DNA of 64,000 nt, taken from an uncultured Pelagibacteraceae bacterium. GTDB taxonomy: Bacteria; Pseudomonadota; Alphaproteobacteria; Pelagibacterales; Pelagibacteraceae. Within the stretch, counting starts at the first letter, position 1. The number at the start of each line of letters is the position of its first letter. The stretch is from NCBI GenBank assembly GCA_902577525.1, contig CACGZG010000003.1, positions 1 through 64,000 of the forward strand, given 5' to 3'. The translations under genes were made by a program, and so were the position numbers. Of the stretch, positions 9,138 to 16,679 are shown piece by piece. Below the pieces are notes generated by a model, which searched no databases, had not been told where the DNA came from, and saw nothing but the letters and a program-made list of their open reading frames with translations.

Positions 9138-10019
9138 ATGATTGCTTTTAATAAATATTACAATAGTTTTAATATTTTATCTATTACTCTTGTTTTTATC
9201 TCTTTGTCATTATTGATATTTAAGGGACTAAATTTTGGAATTGATTTTAAAGGTGGAACACTAATTGAACTAAGAACTACAGACTCAAAAATAAATGTCT
9301 CATCACTACGAGATAATTTAAGTCAAATGAATTTAGGTGATGTTTCAGTAAAGAATTTTGGTAAAGAGAGTGATTTTCTTATTAAATTTGAAAATAATAA
9401 TAAAAAAAATACAATTGAAGAAATTAAATTAAATTTAGATAAATCTTTTGGGAATAATTTTAATTTTCGAAGAGTGGAGAATGTAGGACCAAAAGTAAGT
9501 GCAGAATTATTACGCTCTGGTGTAATAGCAATTTCCGTTGCTTTATTTTTAATGCTTATCTATATTTGGATAAGATTTGAATGGCAATTTAGTCTTGGTG
9601 CCATACTTGCATTATTTCATGATGTAATAGTAACATTGGGTTTGTTTTCTTTATTAAATCTTGAAATTAATCTATCCATAATTGCAGCTGTATTAACAAT
9701 TGTAGGTTATTCTATGAATGATACCGTTGTAATATTTGATAGAGTAAGGGAAAATTTAAAGAAATATTCAGATATTAAAATTTATGAATTAACAAATATT
9801 TCAATTAATGAAACATTATCAAGAACTTTGATTACCTCTATAACTACTTTGTTAGCTTTACTGTCAATTTTCTTTTTTGGGGGAGAAGTTTTAAAAGGTT
9901 TTTCATTAGCAATGATTTTTGGAGTTATTTTTGGAACTTATTCATCAATATACATTGCTAATACTGTCTTGGTAAGATTAAGAGTATCTCAAAAAACAAT
10001 CTTAAAAGAAGATAATTAA
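9138..10019 (+). CDS. secF: Protein translocase subunit SecF
   Basis: Partner of SecD. The 293 residues have an N-terminal helix followed by GIDFKGGTLIELR, a small periplasmic domain and five further helices including YSMNDTVVIFDRVREN, the SecF counterpart of the SecD proton-relay motif. The gene starts the base after the secD stop, and its TAA shares one base with the next ATG. Confidence 0.95.
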   Translation: MIAFNKYYNSFNILSITLVFISLSLLIFKGLNFGIDFKGGTLIELRTTDSKINVSSLRDNLSQMNLGDVSVKNFGKESDFLIKFENNNKKNTIEEIKLNLDKSFGNNFNFRRVENVGPKVSAELLRSGVIAISVALFLMLIYIWIRFEWQFSLGAILALFHDVIVTLGLFSLLNLEINLSIIAAVLTIVGYSMNDTVVIFDRVRENLKKYSDIKIYELTNISINETLSRTLITSITTLLALLSIFFFGGEVLKGFSLAMIFGVIFGTYSSIYIANTVLVRLRVSQKTILKEDN

Positions 10020-10921
10020 TGCTAATTTATATAAAACTTTTTGAAGTTTTATTTCCTGTTTTTTTTGTTGTTGGTATTGGATATTATTTAGGAAAAAAAA
10101 ATCCTAAAATTGATACAACTTTTATAACAAATTTTGCTGCAAATGTAGGTACGCCTGCAATGATTATTTATGCTTTAAATCCAGTTAATATATCGTTTAA
10201 TATTTTTGTTAATTATTTTTGGTATTATGCATTAGCAATTGGCGGATTTATGATTACTGGAGTAATTATATTATATCTCCTAAAAACTAAAGATATCATT
10301 AGAGAATTACCTCCGTTAACAATGCCAAATACTGGAAATATGGGATTACCAATATGTTTATTTGCATACGGTTCTCAAGGTCTGGGTGTTTCTGCAGCTA
10401 TATCTGCTTTAATCATTTTATGCCATTTTACTCTTGGTGTTTTTTTAGCCGACAGAAAATTTAGTTTAAATGTAATATTAAAAAGTCCTCCTTTTTATGC
10501 AATAATAGTTGCTGTAATTTTACTTTATTACGATTTAGAGCTTCCTGGATTTGTTGAAAATACCACCTTCTTACTAATGTATGCAACAATATTTCTTATT
10601 TTGATGTCTTTAGGAATTGCATTAACAAGGTTAAAAGTTTTCTCTCTTAATAAAGCAATATTTTCTTCCATTGGACGAGTAATTGTCGGACCCATAATTG
10701 GATATTTATTAATTTTATATTTTAATTTAGAAGGTTTTGCTGCTGGTGTTTTATTAATTCAATGTTCAATGCCTAGTGCTGTTTTAAATTATTTAGTGGC
10801 TTCAATATATTCACCTAAAAAAATTGTTGATAGTGTTGCTAGTACTATTGTTGTATCAACATTAATGTCATTTATAACCATTCCAATAGTTGTATTCTTA
10901 GCTTTAAAATACTTCAATTAA
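10019..10921 (+). CDS. AEC-family (auxin efflux carrier-like) transporter
   Basis: A 300-residue integral membrane protein with about ten hydrophobic helices in two halves. The segment NTGNMGLPICLFAYGSQGLG is typical of the AEC/BART transporters, which carry organic anions such as malate or malonate in other bacteria; the substrate here cannot be read. It is coupled to secF through a one-base TAATG overlap. Confidence 0.8.
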   Translation: MLIYIKLFEVLFPVFFVVGIGYYLGKKNPKIDTTFITNFAANVGTPAMIIYALNPVNISFNIFVNYFWYYALAIGGFMITGVIILYLLKTKDIIRELPPLTMPNTGNMGLPICLFAYGSQGLGVSAAISALIILCHFTLGVFLADRKFSLNVILKSPPFYAIIVAVILLYYDLELPGFVENTTFLLMYATIFLILMSLGIALTRLKVFSLNKAIFSSIGRVIVGPIIGYLLILYFNLEGFAAGVLLIQCSMPSAVLNYLVASIYSPKKIVDSVASTIVVSTLMSFITIPIVVFLALKYFN

Positions 10922-10941
10922 TCTATATCCTTATTTACTGA

Positions 10942-11793
10942 ATGAAGGCTATAACTTTTAATTTATTGGCATGGGTAATGTTGCCTATAATGGACGGATT
11001 TGCAAAATATCTAAGCGCAGATCTTCCAGTATTACAAATTACATGGGCAAGATATTTTTTTACCGTGGCATTTACTTTTCCAGTTATGTTTTTCTTTTTT
11101 CGGAAAAATCTTGTATGGACAGATAAACCAAAATTACAATTCATTAGAGGCTTGATCCTTTTGACAGCTAATATCTGTTTTTTTTATGCAATTTCAGTAA
11201 TTTCTTTGGCAAAAGCATTAACTTTAGCTTTTGTTGCTCCTTTAATTGTTACAGCTTTTTCCCCAATTTTCTTAGGAGAGAGGGTGGGATTTAGAAGATG
11301 GTCAGCGGTAATTATAGGGTTTATAGGTTCTTTAGTAGTTATAAGGCCAGGTTTTGTAGAAATTAATTTAGCAAGTATAGCTGCTCTTGGAACAGGTGTA
11401 ATGTATGGGTTTTATTTAATTATTACTCGAAAACTTAGTACTTCAGACAATCCTTTATTAACTTTATTGTTAACCGGTGTAGTAGGGGCCATAATTATAT
11501 CTACCATAATGCCATTTGTGTGGGTGAAACCTAGCTTAAATCAGTGGTCTATGATGGCTGCGATAGGTATATTTGCCTGTATTGGGCATCTATTTTTAAT
11601 ATTGTCTCTTAAATATGCTGATGCGTCTAAATTAGCTCCATTTAGCTACTTTGAGATCATTACAAACATTATTATAGGTTATTATTTCTTTAGTGATTTC
11701 CCAGATAATTGGACTTTTTTAGGTTTATTTATTATTGTGTTAAGTGGTATCTATATATCAAGAAGAGAGAACTTAGTGAAAAAAGTTAAATAA
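10942..11793 (+). CDS. DMT-superfamily (EamA) transporter
   Basis: A 283-residue membrane protein with ten predicted helices made of two repeated EamA domains. The end of the first half has LGERVGFRRWSAVIIGFIGSL and the second half ends with GIYISRRE, as in drug/metabolite transporters. The substrate is unknown. It is the last clear core gene before the accessory region. Confidence 0.82.
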   Translation: MKAITFNLLAWVMLPIMDGFAKYLSADLPVLQITWARYFFTVAFTFPVMFFFFRKNLVWTDKPKLQFIRGLILLTANICFFYAISVISLAKALTLAFVAPLIVTAFSPIFLGERVGFRRWSAVIIGFIGSLVVIRPGFVEINLASIAALGTGVMYGFYLIITRKLSTSDNPLLTLLLTGVVGAIIISTIMPFVWVKPSLNQWSMMAAIGIFACIGHLFLILSLKYADASKLAPFSYFEIITNIIIGYYFFSDFPDNWTFLGLFIIVLSGIYISRRENLVKKVK

Positions 11794-12225
11794 TAGGTAT
11801 TATTTATTTACTATTATCTAAAGTATCACTTTAAGTAATATATATAAACTATTGTATTTATTGAATTTTATTATTATCTTAATATTATAATACTTTTTAA
11901 TTATCAAATATAAAATTGATTTATATGATCCACAAAAGTCTAAAATTTTTTTAAAATAATCAAAAACATCAAATAATCCATACAAATAGGGGTTTTTCTT
12001 GCAATTCTGGCTAAGAAATTCCTTTGAAAAAGGGTAGGCCAAAAGCATTGATATAGTTGAATAGTAGAGCGATGCGTTAATCGAATATACCATTTAAACG
12101 CCCATAGAGGGGGTTATTTTAGCTATAGTCTCATATATGGTACAACTGAAGCGTGAATTAAATTATTTAGGAAAAAAACCACTAAATAGTCTAAAAAGTG
12201 TTGATTTTATTAACATTTTGAACTT
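11794..12225. other. About 430 bases without a convincing gene
   Basis: The first part (to about 11,985) is extremely A+T-rich. Roughly 11,990-12,140 is visibly richer in G+C and contains small inverted elements, such as CCTTT-GAA-AAAGG near 12,020 and an imperfect AACGCCC/GGGGGTT pair near 12,096-12,117. The only long frame, on the minus strand at 11,818-12,093, has the composition of chance reading and no ribosome site. This could be a decayed gene or another RNA; I cannot decide. One copy of an 11-base repeat (CACTAAATAGT) sits at 12,180-12,190. Confidence 0.4.
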
Positions 12226-12248
12226 AAAAAAGCCTCAAAATAGGGCTA
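12226..12248 (-). terminator. Rho-independent terminator of the MGMT-like gene
   Basis: On the minus strand AGCC and GGCT pair around a 9-base loop, and the stem is followed by six T. The stem begins within the stop codon of the MGMT-like gene, so it fits as the transcript end. The stem is short (4 bp). Confidence 0.5.
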
Positions 12249-12521
12249 AATGACTACTTTTTCAGATCTAAGTAATTTGAGCTTTTGCTTAATTCCACCT
12301 CTTCCAGAGTAGCCTCCAAGGTTCCCATCAGACCTAATTACTCTGTGACAAGGTATTTTTGGTGCATAAGGGTTCTTAGCACAAGCATTAGCCACAGCAC
12401 GGGCTGATTTTGGGCTATTTATGCTTATTGCAACTTGTTTATAGGTCTTTACTTGACCTTTTGGTATACTTTTTAAGTATTTCCAAACTTTTAATTGAAA
12501 TTTTGTACCTTTGAGTGTCAT
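12246..12521 (-). CDS. MGMT-family protein: O6-alkylguanine-DNA alkyltransferase-type domain
   Basis: A 91-residue protein that is just the DNA-binding/active-site domain of O6-alkylguanine-DNA alkyltransferase. The acceptor-cysteine motif IPCHRV is at residues 57-61 (Cys58). The recognition-helix arginine motif SARAVANAC is at about 39-47, and the conserved Tyr of VKTYKQVA is at 27. Full-length Ogt is about 150-180 residues, so the N-terminal domain is absent. Such short forms include alkyltransferase-like proteins, but those usually replace the Cys; here it is kept. The ATG lies 5 bases after the terminator T-run of the upstream structured RNA, leaving little room for a ribosome site. The function, repair of alkylated guanine, is inferred from the family. 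Confidence 0.85.
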   Translation of the reverse strand: MTLKGTKFQLKVWKYLKSIPKGQVKTYKQVAISINSPKSARAVANACAKNPYAPKIPCHRVIRSDGNLGGYSGRGGIKQKLKLLRSEKVVI

Positions 12522-12526
12522 TTAAG

Positions 12527-12571
12527 AAAAAAACCCCTGTTTCCTTGCACTTTTAAAGGTGCAAAGAACAG
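12527..12571 (-). terminator. Strong intrinsic terminator at the end of the structured RNA
   Basis: On the minus strand CTGTT...AACAG (outer) and TTGCAC...GTGCAA (inner) pair around an 8-base loop, followed by GGGG and seven T. It is the clearest Rho-independent terminator in the window. It ends 5 bases before the ATG of the MGMT-like gene, so it either ends a separate RNA or acts as an attenuator. Confidence 0.75.
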
Positions 12572-12715
12572 TTGTTTTGGCACGTCGTTGATGCGCTACC
12601 GCCATGCCTCCCGCTCCACATGTTCAGCGATGCTTTGTAGAGCTTTCTGCCCCCTGGAATTGTACCTCTCGGCTTTTCTCCAATTGGCCAGTTAAGAGTT
12701 GCCTCTTAATTCAAG
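12527..12715 (-). ncRNA. Unidentified G+C-rich structured RNA ending in an intrinsic terminator
   Basis: This stretch is much richer in G+C than its surroundings and folds on the minus strand into consecutive hairpins. H1 (12,692-12,709) has seven perfect pairs closed by a GCAA tetraloop. H2 (12,654-12,691) pairs CTGG/CCAG and AATTG/CAATT with a two-base bulge. H3 (12,613-12,643) has eight pairs with one G-U. H4 (12,579-12,608) has six pairs with one G-U. A long terminator hairpin follows. Loop H3 (CGCTG) and loop H4 (TAGCG) could form a five-pair kissing contact. It does not match what I remember of tmRNA, 6S, RNase P, SRP or hammerhead RNAs. It could be a free small RNA or a leader controlling the MGMT-like gene. 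The 5' end is a guess. Confidence 0.6.
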
Positions 12716-12807
12716 AATAAGTTAACAAAGTTAGATTAAATAGGGTATCACTAAATAGTTGTTTTTCTAAAATATAGTATTTTTCTGTGAATTACGGTGA
12801 TAACTTG

Positions 12808-12981
12808 CTATTTGGTAAGCAAAATCAAGTAACTTGCTAAAAATATTATTGCCATTACAGACAAAAAAATTGTATTGAAGCTTTTTCCTGTGTTTCGATA
12901 TTGAATAATAGTTAAGATAACAAAACCAATTGAACTAATTAAAAACCATACCGCAGGAATTTCTCCATCAATCGAACCCAT
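12808..12981 (-). CDS. Two-helix membrane micro-protein of unknown function
   Basis: A 57-residue reading frame starting MGSIDGEIPAVWFLI. It has two hydrophobic helices (about 10-25 and 36-55) separated by a short polar loop with Q-Y-R-N-T-G-K. It resembles a real small membrane protein more than chance because the polar residues cluster between the helices. It is divergent from the recombinase gene, with about 79 bases between the two starts. I recognise no family. It lies upstream of the structured RNA on the same strand. Confidence 0.45.
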   Translation of the reverse strand: MGSIDGEIPAVWFLISSIGFVILTIIQYRNTGKSFNTIFLSVMAIIFLASYLILLTK

Positions 12982-12998
12982 AAATTTAATTTAAACTA

Positions 12999-13025
12999 TT
13001 GACATTAAAAATCACTTGATATATT
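12999..13025 (+). promoter_or_regulatory. Promoter of the tyrosine recombinase gene
   Basis: A perfect -35 hexamer TTGACA (12,999-13,004) is followed by TATATT at 13,020-13,025 (15-base spacer) or TATTAC at 13,022-13,027 (17-base spacer). Transcription would start inside or just after the palindrome at 13,023-13,057, giving a leader of about 30 bases without a clear ribosome site. Confidence 0.55.
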
Positions 13026-13057
13026 ACTAGTGATAATTAATTGTTATCAATAGTAAT
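13023..13057. repeat. loxP-like palindrome: 14-bp inverted arms, 7-bp spacer
   Basis: The arm ATTACTAGTGATAA (13,023-13,036) and the arm TTATCAATAGTAAT (13,044-13,057) are reverse complements at 13 of 14 positions, separated by TTAATTG. Arms of 11-14 bp around a 6-8 bp spacer are the architecture of tyrosine-recombinase crossover sites (loxP 13-8-13, dif 11-6-11). The site ends three bases before the recombinase ATG and overlaps its -10 region, so it could be the crossover site, an autoregulatory operator, or both. Seen directly; the function is inferred. Confidence 0.55.
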
Positions 13058-13060
13058 TAT

Positions 13061-14014
13061 ATGAGTGAGTTAACAACAGACCTAAAATCGCTTCACGAAG
13101 CAACTTTGAATAACCTTAAAAGCTCAAAAGCAAATAACACTTTAAGAGCTTATAAATCAGACTTCAAAGATTTTGGGGCTTTTTGTGCAAAACATGGAAT
13201 GAACTCATTACCATCTGAGCCAAAAATTGTGTCTCTATACTTAACTCATATTTCAAAAAATTCAAAAATAAGCACTTTAAGAAGAAGACTGGTCTCTATT
13301 AGTATGGTTCACAAATTAAAAGGACATTATTTAGATACAAAACATCCAATTATTGTTGAGAATTTAATGGGTATACGAAGGATAAAGGGAAGCATTCAAA
13401 AAGGTAAAAAACCATTATTAATCAATAATTTAAAAAGGATAATTAATGTAATTAATGAACATAAAATTGAGAATATTAAGAAGTTAAGAGATAAAACAAT
13501 AATCTTAGTTGGTTTTGGAGGTGGTTTTAGAAGAACTGAACTCATATCAATCGATCATGAGGATTTAGAATTCGTTTCAGAAGGGGTTAAAATAACAGTG
13601 AAAAAGTCAAAAACTGATCAATTCGGTGAGGGGATGATTAAAGGATTGCCCTACTTCACTAATGAAACTTATTGTCCAGTCTCAAATCTTAAAAAATGGT
13701 TAGAAATTTCTAAAATAAAATCTGGACCTTTATTTAGAAGATTTACTAAAGGATCATCATTAAGTGTTAAGAGATTAACTGATCAATCTGTAGTTTTGTT
13801 AATGAAAGAATATTTAAATCTTGCAGGTATAGAAAATAAAGATTTTGCTGGTCACAGTCTTAGATCAGGATTTGCTACTGTAGCCGCTGAGCATGGTGCG
13901 GATGAAAGAAGCATCATGGCTATGACAGGTCATAAAACAACTCAAATGGTCAGAAGGTATATCAAAGAAGCAAATATTTTTAAAAATAATGCTTTAAATA
14001 AAATTAAAATCTAA
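13061..14014 (+). CDS. Cre-like tyrosine recombinase/integrase
   Basis: A 317-residue site-specific recombinase. The C-terminal catalytic domain has the full set: Arg157 in GGGFRRTELI, a beta-hairpin Lys near 184, His265 and Arg268 in GHSLRSG, His291 in TGHKT and the nucleophile Tyr300 in MVRRYIK. The N-terminal SAM-like core-binding domain (about 8-110) resembles Cre in layout: a helix with FCAKHG, then LPSEPKIVSLYL and ending with GIRR. The gene has a perfect -35 promoter and a loxP-like palindrome directly upstream. It meets the glycan island tail to tail (4-base overlap). Roles to consider are integration of the neighbouring island, dimer resolution, or DNA inversion. Confidence 0.9.
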   Translation: MSELTTDLKSLHEATLNNLKSSKANNTLRAYKSDFKDFGAFCAKHGMNSLPSEPKIVSLYLTHISKNSKISTLRRRLVSISMVHKLKGHYLDTKHPIIVENLMGIRRIKGSIQKGKKPLLINNLKRIINVINEHKIENIKKLRDKTIILVGFGGGFRRTELISIDHEDLEFVSEGVKITVKKSKTDQFGEGMIKGLPYFTNETYCPVSNLKKWLEISKIKSGPLFRRFTKGSSLSVKRLTDQSVVLLMKEYLNLAGIENKDFAGHSLRSGFATVAAEHGADERSIMAMTGHKTTQMVRRYIKEANIFKNNALNKIKI

Positions 14015-14694
14015 AAAAATTTAGAGAGAAATTTTTTTATTTGATCAGAGAATGTTTCTTTAAAATCTTGATTGTAAAAATAGTTTACGCTTTCACCTTT
14101 ATAAATAAAAACGATATTTTGATGGAAATTGATCGATTTAATCAATCCATCAAATTTATTTTTTTTAAAAAAAGGACGATTATTTTTTTCATAATTAATA
14201 GAGTCTGTAAGAGATTTAATAAAATTCATTGAGGATTTTTTCTTTTTAAGGTTTATTCTAGATCCTCCATATCTAGGTATATAAGATGTTTGAAGATCTT
14301 CAATTACGTACAAACCATTATCACTTAAATAATTAAATAAATAATTGAAAGATGCAATAATATGTTTAGCTTGATGACTCCCATCATCAATAATAATATC
14401 AAATTTTTTATATTCACTTACTAAACTTTTTAAAAAATTTACGTCTGATTGATCACCTTGAAGAATGTTTGTATTATTTATTTTGAAATTTTTTTTATCA
14501 ATATCTATTCCACAAATATTTGCTTTTGAAAAAAATTCTCGCCAAATACGCAAACTGTCACCATTATCAACTCCAATCTCAAGAATATTTATTTTTGAGT
14601 CACGGAATGGTGTAAAATATTGTTCATATAATTGTATAAACCCAGAAATATTTTTACTAGATGGATATTTTTTTCCTATCTCAATCAAATTCAT
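14011..14694 (-). CDS. Class I SAM-dependent methyltransferase, MycE/demethylmacrocin-type
   Basis: A 227-residue Rossmann-fold methyltransferase. The SAM-binding motif ILEIGVDNGDSLRIW is near residues 36-50, the acidic motif GIDIDKKN follows, and DIIIDDGSHQAKHI carries the Asp-Asp-Gly-Ser-His typical of the metal-dependent sugar O-methyltransferases related to MycE and TylF. In this setting it most likely methylates a sugar of the surface glycan. Its start overlaps the stop of the GT11 gene by 4 bases; it is the last gene of the minus-strand glycan operon. Confidence 0.78.
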   Translation of the reverse strand: MNLIEIGKKYPSSKNISGFIQLYEQYFTPFRDSKINILEIGVDNGDSLRIWREFFSKANICGIDIDKKNFKINNTNILQGDQSDVNFLKSLVSEYKKFDIIIDDGSHQAKHIIASFNYLFNYLSDNGLYVIEDLQTSYIPRYGGSRINLKKKKSSMNFIKSLTDSINYEKNNRPFFKKNKFDGLIKSINFHQNIVFIYKGESVNYFYNQDFKETFSDQIKKFLSKFF

Positions 14695-15626
14695 GATATT
14701 TTAATCCAATTATTAGGCCAAAAATCTTTATTATTAATCTGGAAATTTGAAAAAAAATTATCATCGGGTCGACAAATAATACCATTTTTGCTTGATGATA
14801 GCCAAGCACCCCACCAATTAAAAGATGAAGGTATTGTAATGTGGTGATTACATTGAGAAATTAAAAATAGATCTAAAGCACGTTTGTCAATATTTTTTTG
14901 ATCATCATTATGATAAATTTTAGTTATATCTGATTTAAATTGAGACATATCTATATTGTCTAAATCATTTGACCATAAATAGAAAGTTGGATGATCTACT
15001 TTTTTTTTTATATAATCAATAGATTTATTAATATATTTAATTTGTTCATCCCTAAATTCATTGGACAAATTAATTAGATCACAATTTTTGGGATTTTTTC
15101 CCTCAATAAATCTATTTTGCCTTAAACAAATTGAAACACTATTTTTTTTAATTAATTCATTATAAAATCTATTTTTTTTAAAAGCCATAGCATCTATAAA
15201 TGAAAATTCATTTAATATGACTTCTTTTAAATCTTTAAAATATTTTTCTGTTTCAAAATAACCCTCTAAATAAGTTTTATGAGCTAATGTTATATTAAAA
15301 ATTTTTTCATCAAAATTAGTTATTTTATCGAAATTTTTAGGCTCAATATAAAAAACTTTCTTTCTTAAAAATGGATTGATCTTTTTTAATATTTTTCTTT
15401 TTATATATCCAAAAATACCTATAAATTTATCTTTTTTAACTGCAGTTTGGGTTGAAAGATTGAAATTATTTAGTGCATATTTGCTTATATTTTTTCTTGC
15501 TAAAAATGCAGTTTCATCATCAATATAAAGTGACCGATTTAATTTTTTTGCAATTGCAAAAGTCGATGCATACATAAACATTTGATTGCCAATTTCATTA
15601 GATATTCTTACAATAAATTTATCCAT
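14691..15626 (-). CDS. Glycosyltransferase family 11 (alpha-1,2-fucosyltransferase-like)
   Basis: A 311-residue enzyme with GT11 hallmarks: the N-terminal GNQMFMYA motif, the central LRQNRFIEG segment corresponding to the GDP-sugar-binding HxRRGDY region, and the C-terminal SSFNWWGAWL motif. The central motif is degenerate (LRQNR instead of HxRRGD), so the donor may not be GDP-fucose. It would transfer a sugar onto a lipopolysaccharide or capsule precursor. Its start overlaps the GT9 stop by 8 bases. Confidence 0.85.
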   Translation of the reverse strand: MDKFIVRISNEIGNQMFMYASTFAIAKKLNRSLYIDDETAFLARKNISKYALNNFNLSTQTAVKKDKFIGIFGYIKRKILKKINPFLRKKVFYIEPKNFDKITNFDEKIFNITLAHKTYLEGYFETEKYFKDLKEVILNEFSFIDAMAFKKNRFYNELIKKNSVSICLRQNRFIEGKNPKNCDLINLSNEFRDEQIKYINKSIDYIKKKVDHPTFYLWSNDLDNIDMSQFKSDITKIYHNDDQKNIDKRALDLFLISQCNHHITIPSSFNWWGAWLSSSKNGIICRPDDNFFSNFQINNKDFWPNNWIKIS

Positions 15627-16665
15627 TTTTAAGAGCGAAGTTCATCTTATTAATTGTTTTTTTAATATCATTTTTGGGAATTATAAATTTATAATTATTA
15701 TTATTTGGTACATGTTCATGAAATGAATTTTTATATCGATAAAAATCGTTTTTATTCTTGATAGAACAATAAAATAGATCCAATACTGGTTTATTTAAGA
15801 TATCACCTAATAGAGTAATAGTACCATGACAAGCAATAGTAATTTTTGAAAAATTTATGCAGCATGCTAAATCAATACCATCAATATTTTCAAAATATAA
15901 TATGTTTTTACTTGTAAAATTTTTTTTTTTAGATTTAAAATCGTACCAATCATATCTATTTCTAAAATAATTATTATCATCATTTCTATCGATATCATTA
16001 ATTAAAATTACATTAGTAAAATTCAATAATAAATGTTTAATAATTTTATCGAGACCTTCCCTTCCCCAACTTAAATTGTCAAACATTAAATGTTTGTAGT
16101 GTATCAAACAATAACTTTTTGGAAGTATATTTTTTAATTCTTCAGACAAAACTAAATTAAATTCATTTTGAGTTATTTTTGATATATTTTTATCAGTCAC
16201 TAAATCAATTTGTAATTGTTTCCTTGTAGGTCTTATTAATCTAGTATTCCTATCATTAATTACTTTCTTAAATAAAAATTTTCTTAATAAAGTATTAGGT
16301 CTTTTATAATTACCTTTGTCATTTACACAAAGGCCATAAAATTTTGTTTTTTTTAAAAAAAAAATAAGAGGTAAATAAAAAAAAAAATTTTTAGGCCTAA
16401 TAATAAATACTTTTGAAATTTTTTTTTTTATCAAGTATGTAATTATTAATAACCTATCTTTTAGACTTGGATTGTAATCGGTGATTATTATATTTACATT
16501 CTCATTTTCAAATAAAAATCTGATTTTATGATTAATTTTTGATAAAAAGATTGTAATTAATTTATCTTTATTTTCTTTTATTAAAATTCTTAAAGCAGGA
16601 ACACTTGTCATTAAATCACCAATTCTATCGTTCTTAAACACTACAATTTCCTCTTGATAATTCAT
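15619..16665 (-). CDS. Glycosyltransferase family 9 (heptosyltransferase-like)
   Basis: A 348-residue protein starting with the GT9 signature FKNDRIGDLMTSVPALRIL and ending with a nucleotide-sugar region (GTITLLGDILNKPVLDLFY) like ADP-heptose:LPS heptosyltransferases. It is more divergent and more A+T-rich than the core genes nearby. It probably adds a sugar to lipopolysaccharide core or another surface glycan; the exact donor is unknown. Confidence 0.75.
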   Translation of the reverse strand: MNYQEEIVVFKNDRIGDLMTSVPALRILIKENKDKLITIFLSKINHKIRFLFENENVNIIITDYNPSLKDRLLIITYLIKKKISKVFIIRPKNFFFYLPLIFFLKKTKFYGLCVNDKGNYKRPNTLLRKFLFKKVINDRNTRLIRPTRKQLQIDLVTDKNISKITQNEFNLVLSEELKNILPKSYCLIHYKHLMFDNLSWGREGLDKIIKHLLLNFTNVILINDIDRNDDNNYFRNRYDWYDFKSKKKNFTSKNILYFENIDGIDLACCINFSKITIACHGTITLLGDILNKPVLDLFYCSIKNKNDFYRYKNSFHEHVPNNNNYKFIIPKNDIKKTINKMNFALKNG

Positions 16666-16679
16666 TGTTAAGCCTTTTT

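Noticed and set aside
11818..12093. 91-residue open frame on the minus strand
   Set aside because: Its second half is a string of Ile/Lys/Tyr/Asn typical of chance translation of A+T-rich DNA, there is no ribosome site, and no family is recognisable.
12523..12690. Minus-strand frame inside the structured RNA reading ...QSIAEHVEREAWR-stop-RINDVPKQ..., ending on the MGMT ATG
   Set aside because: It looks protein-like, but has an in-frame TAG, no start codon and coincides with strong hairpins and a terminator. I favour RNA; a decayed gene remains a small possibility.
12495..12695. 66-residue plus-strand frame rich in Cys and Arg
   Set aside because: It lies on the strand opposite the structured RNA; the odd composition reflects the G+C-rich RNA gene.
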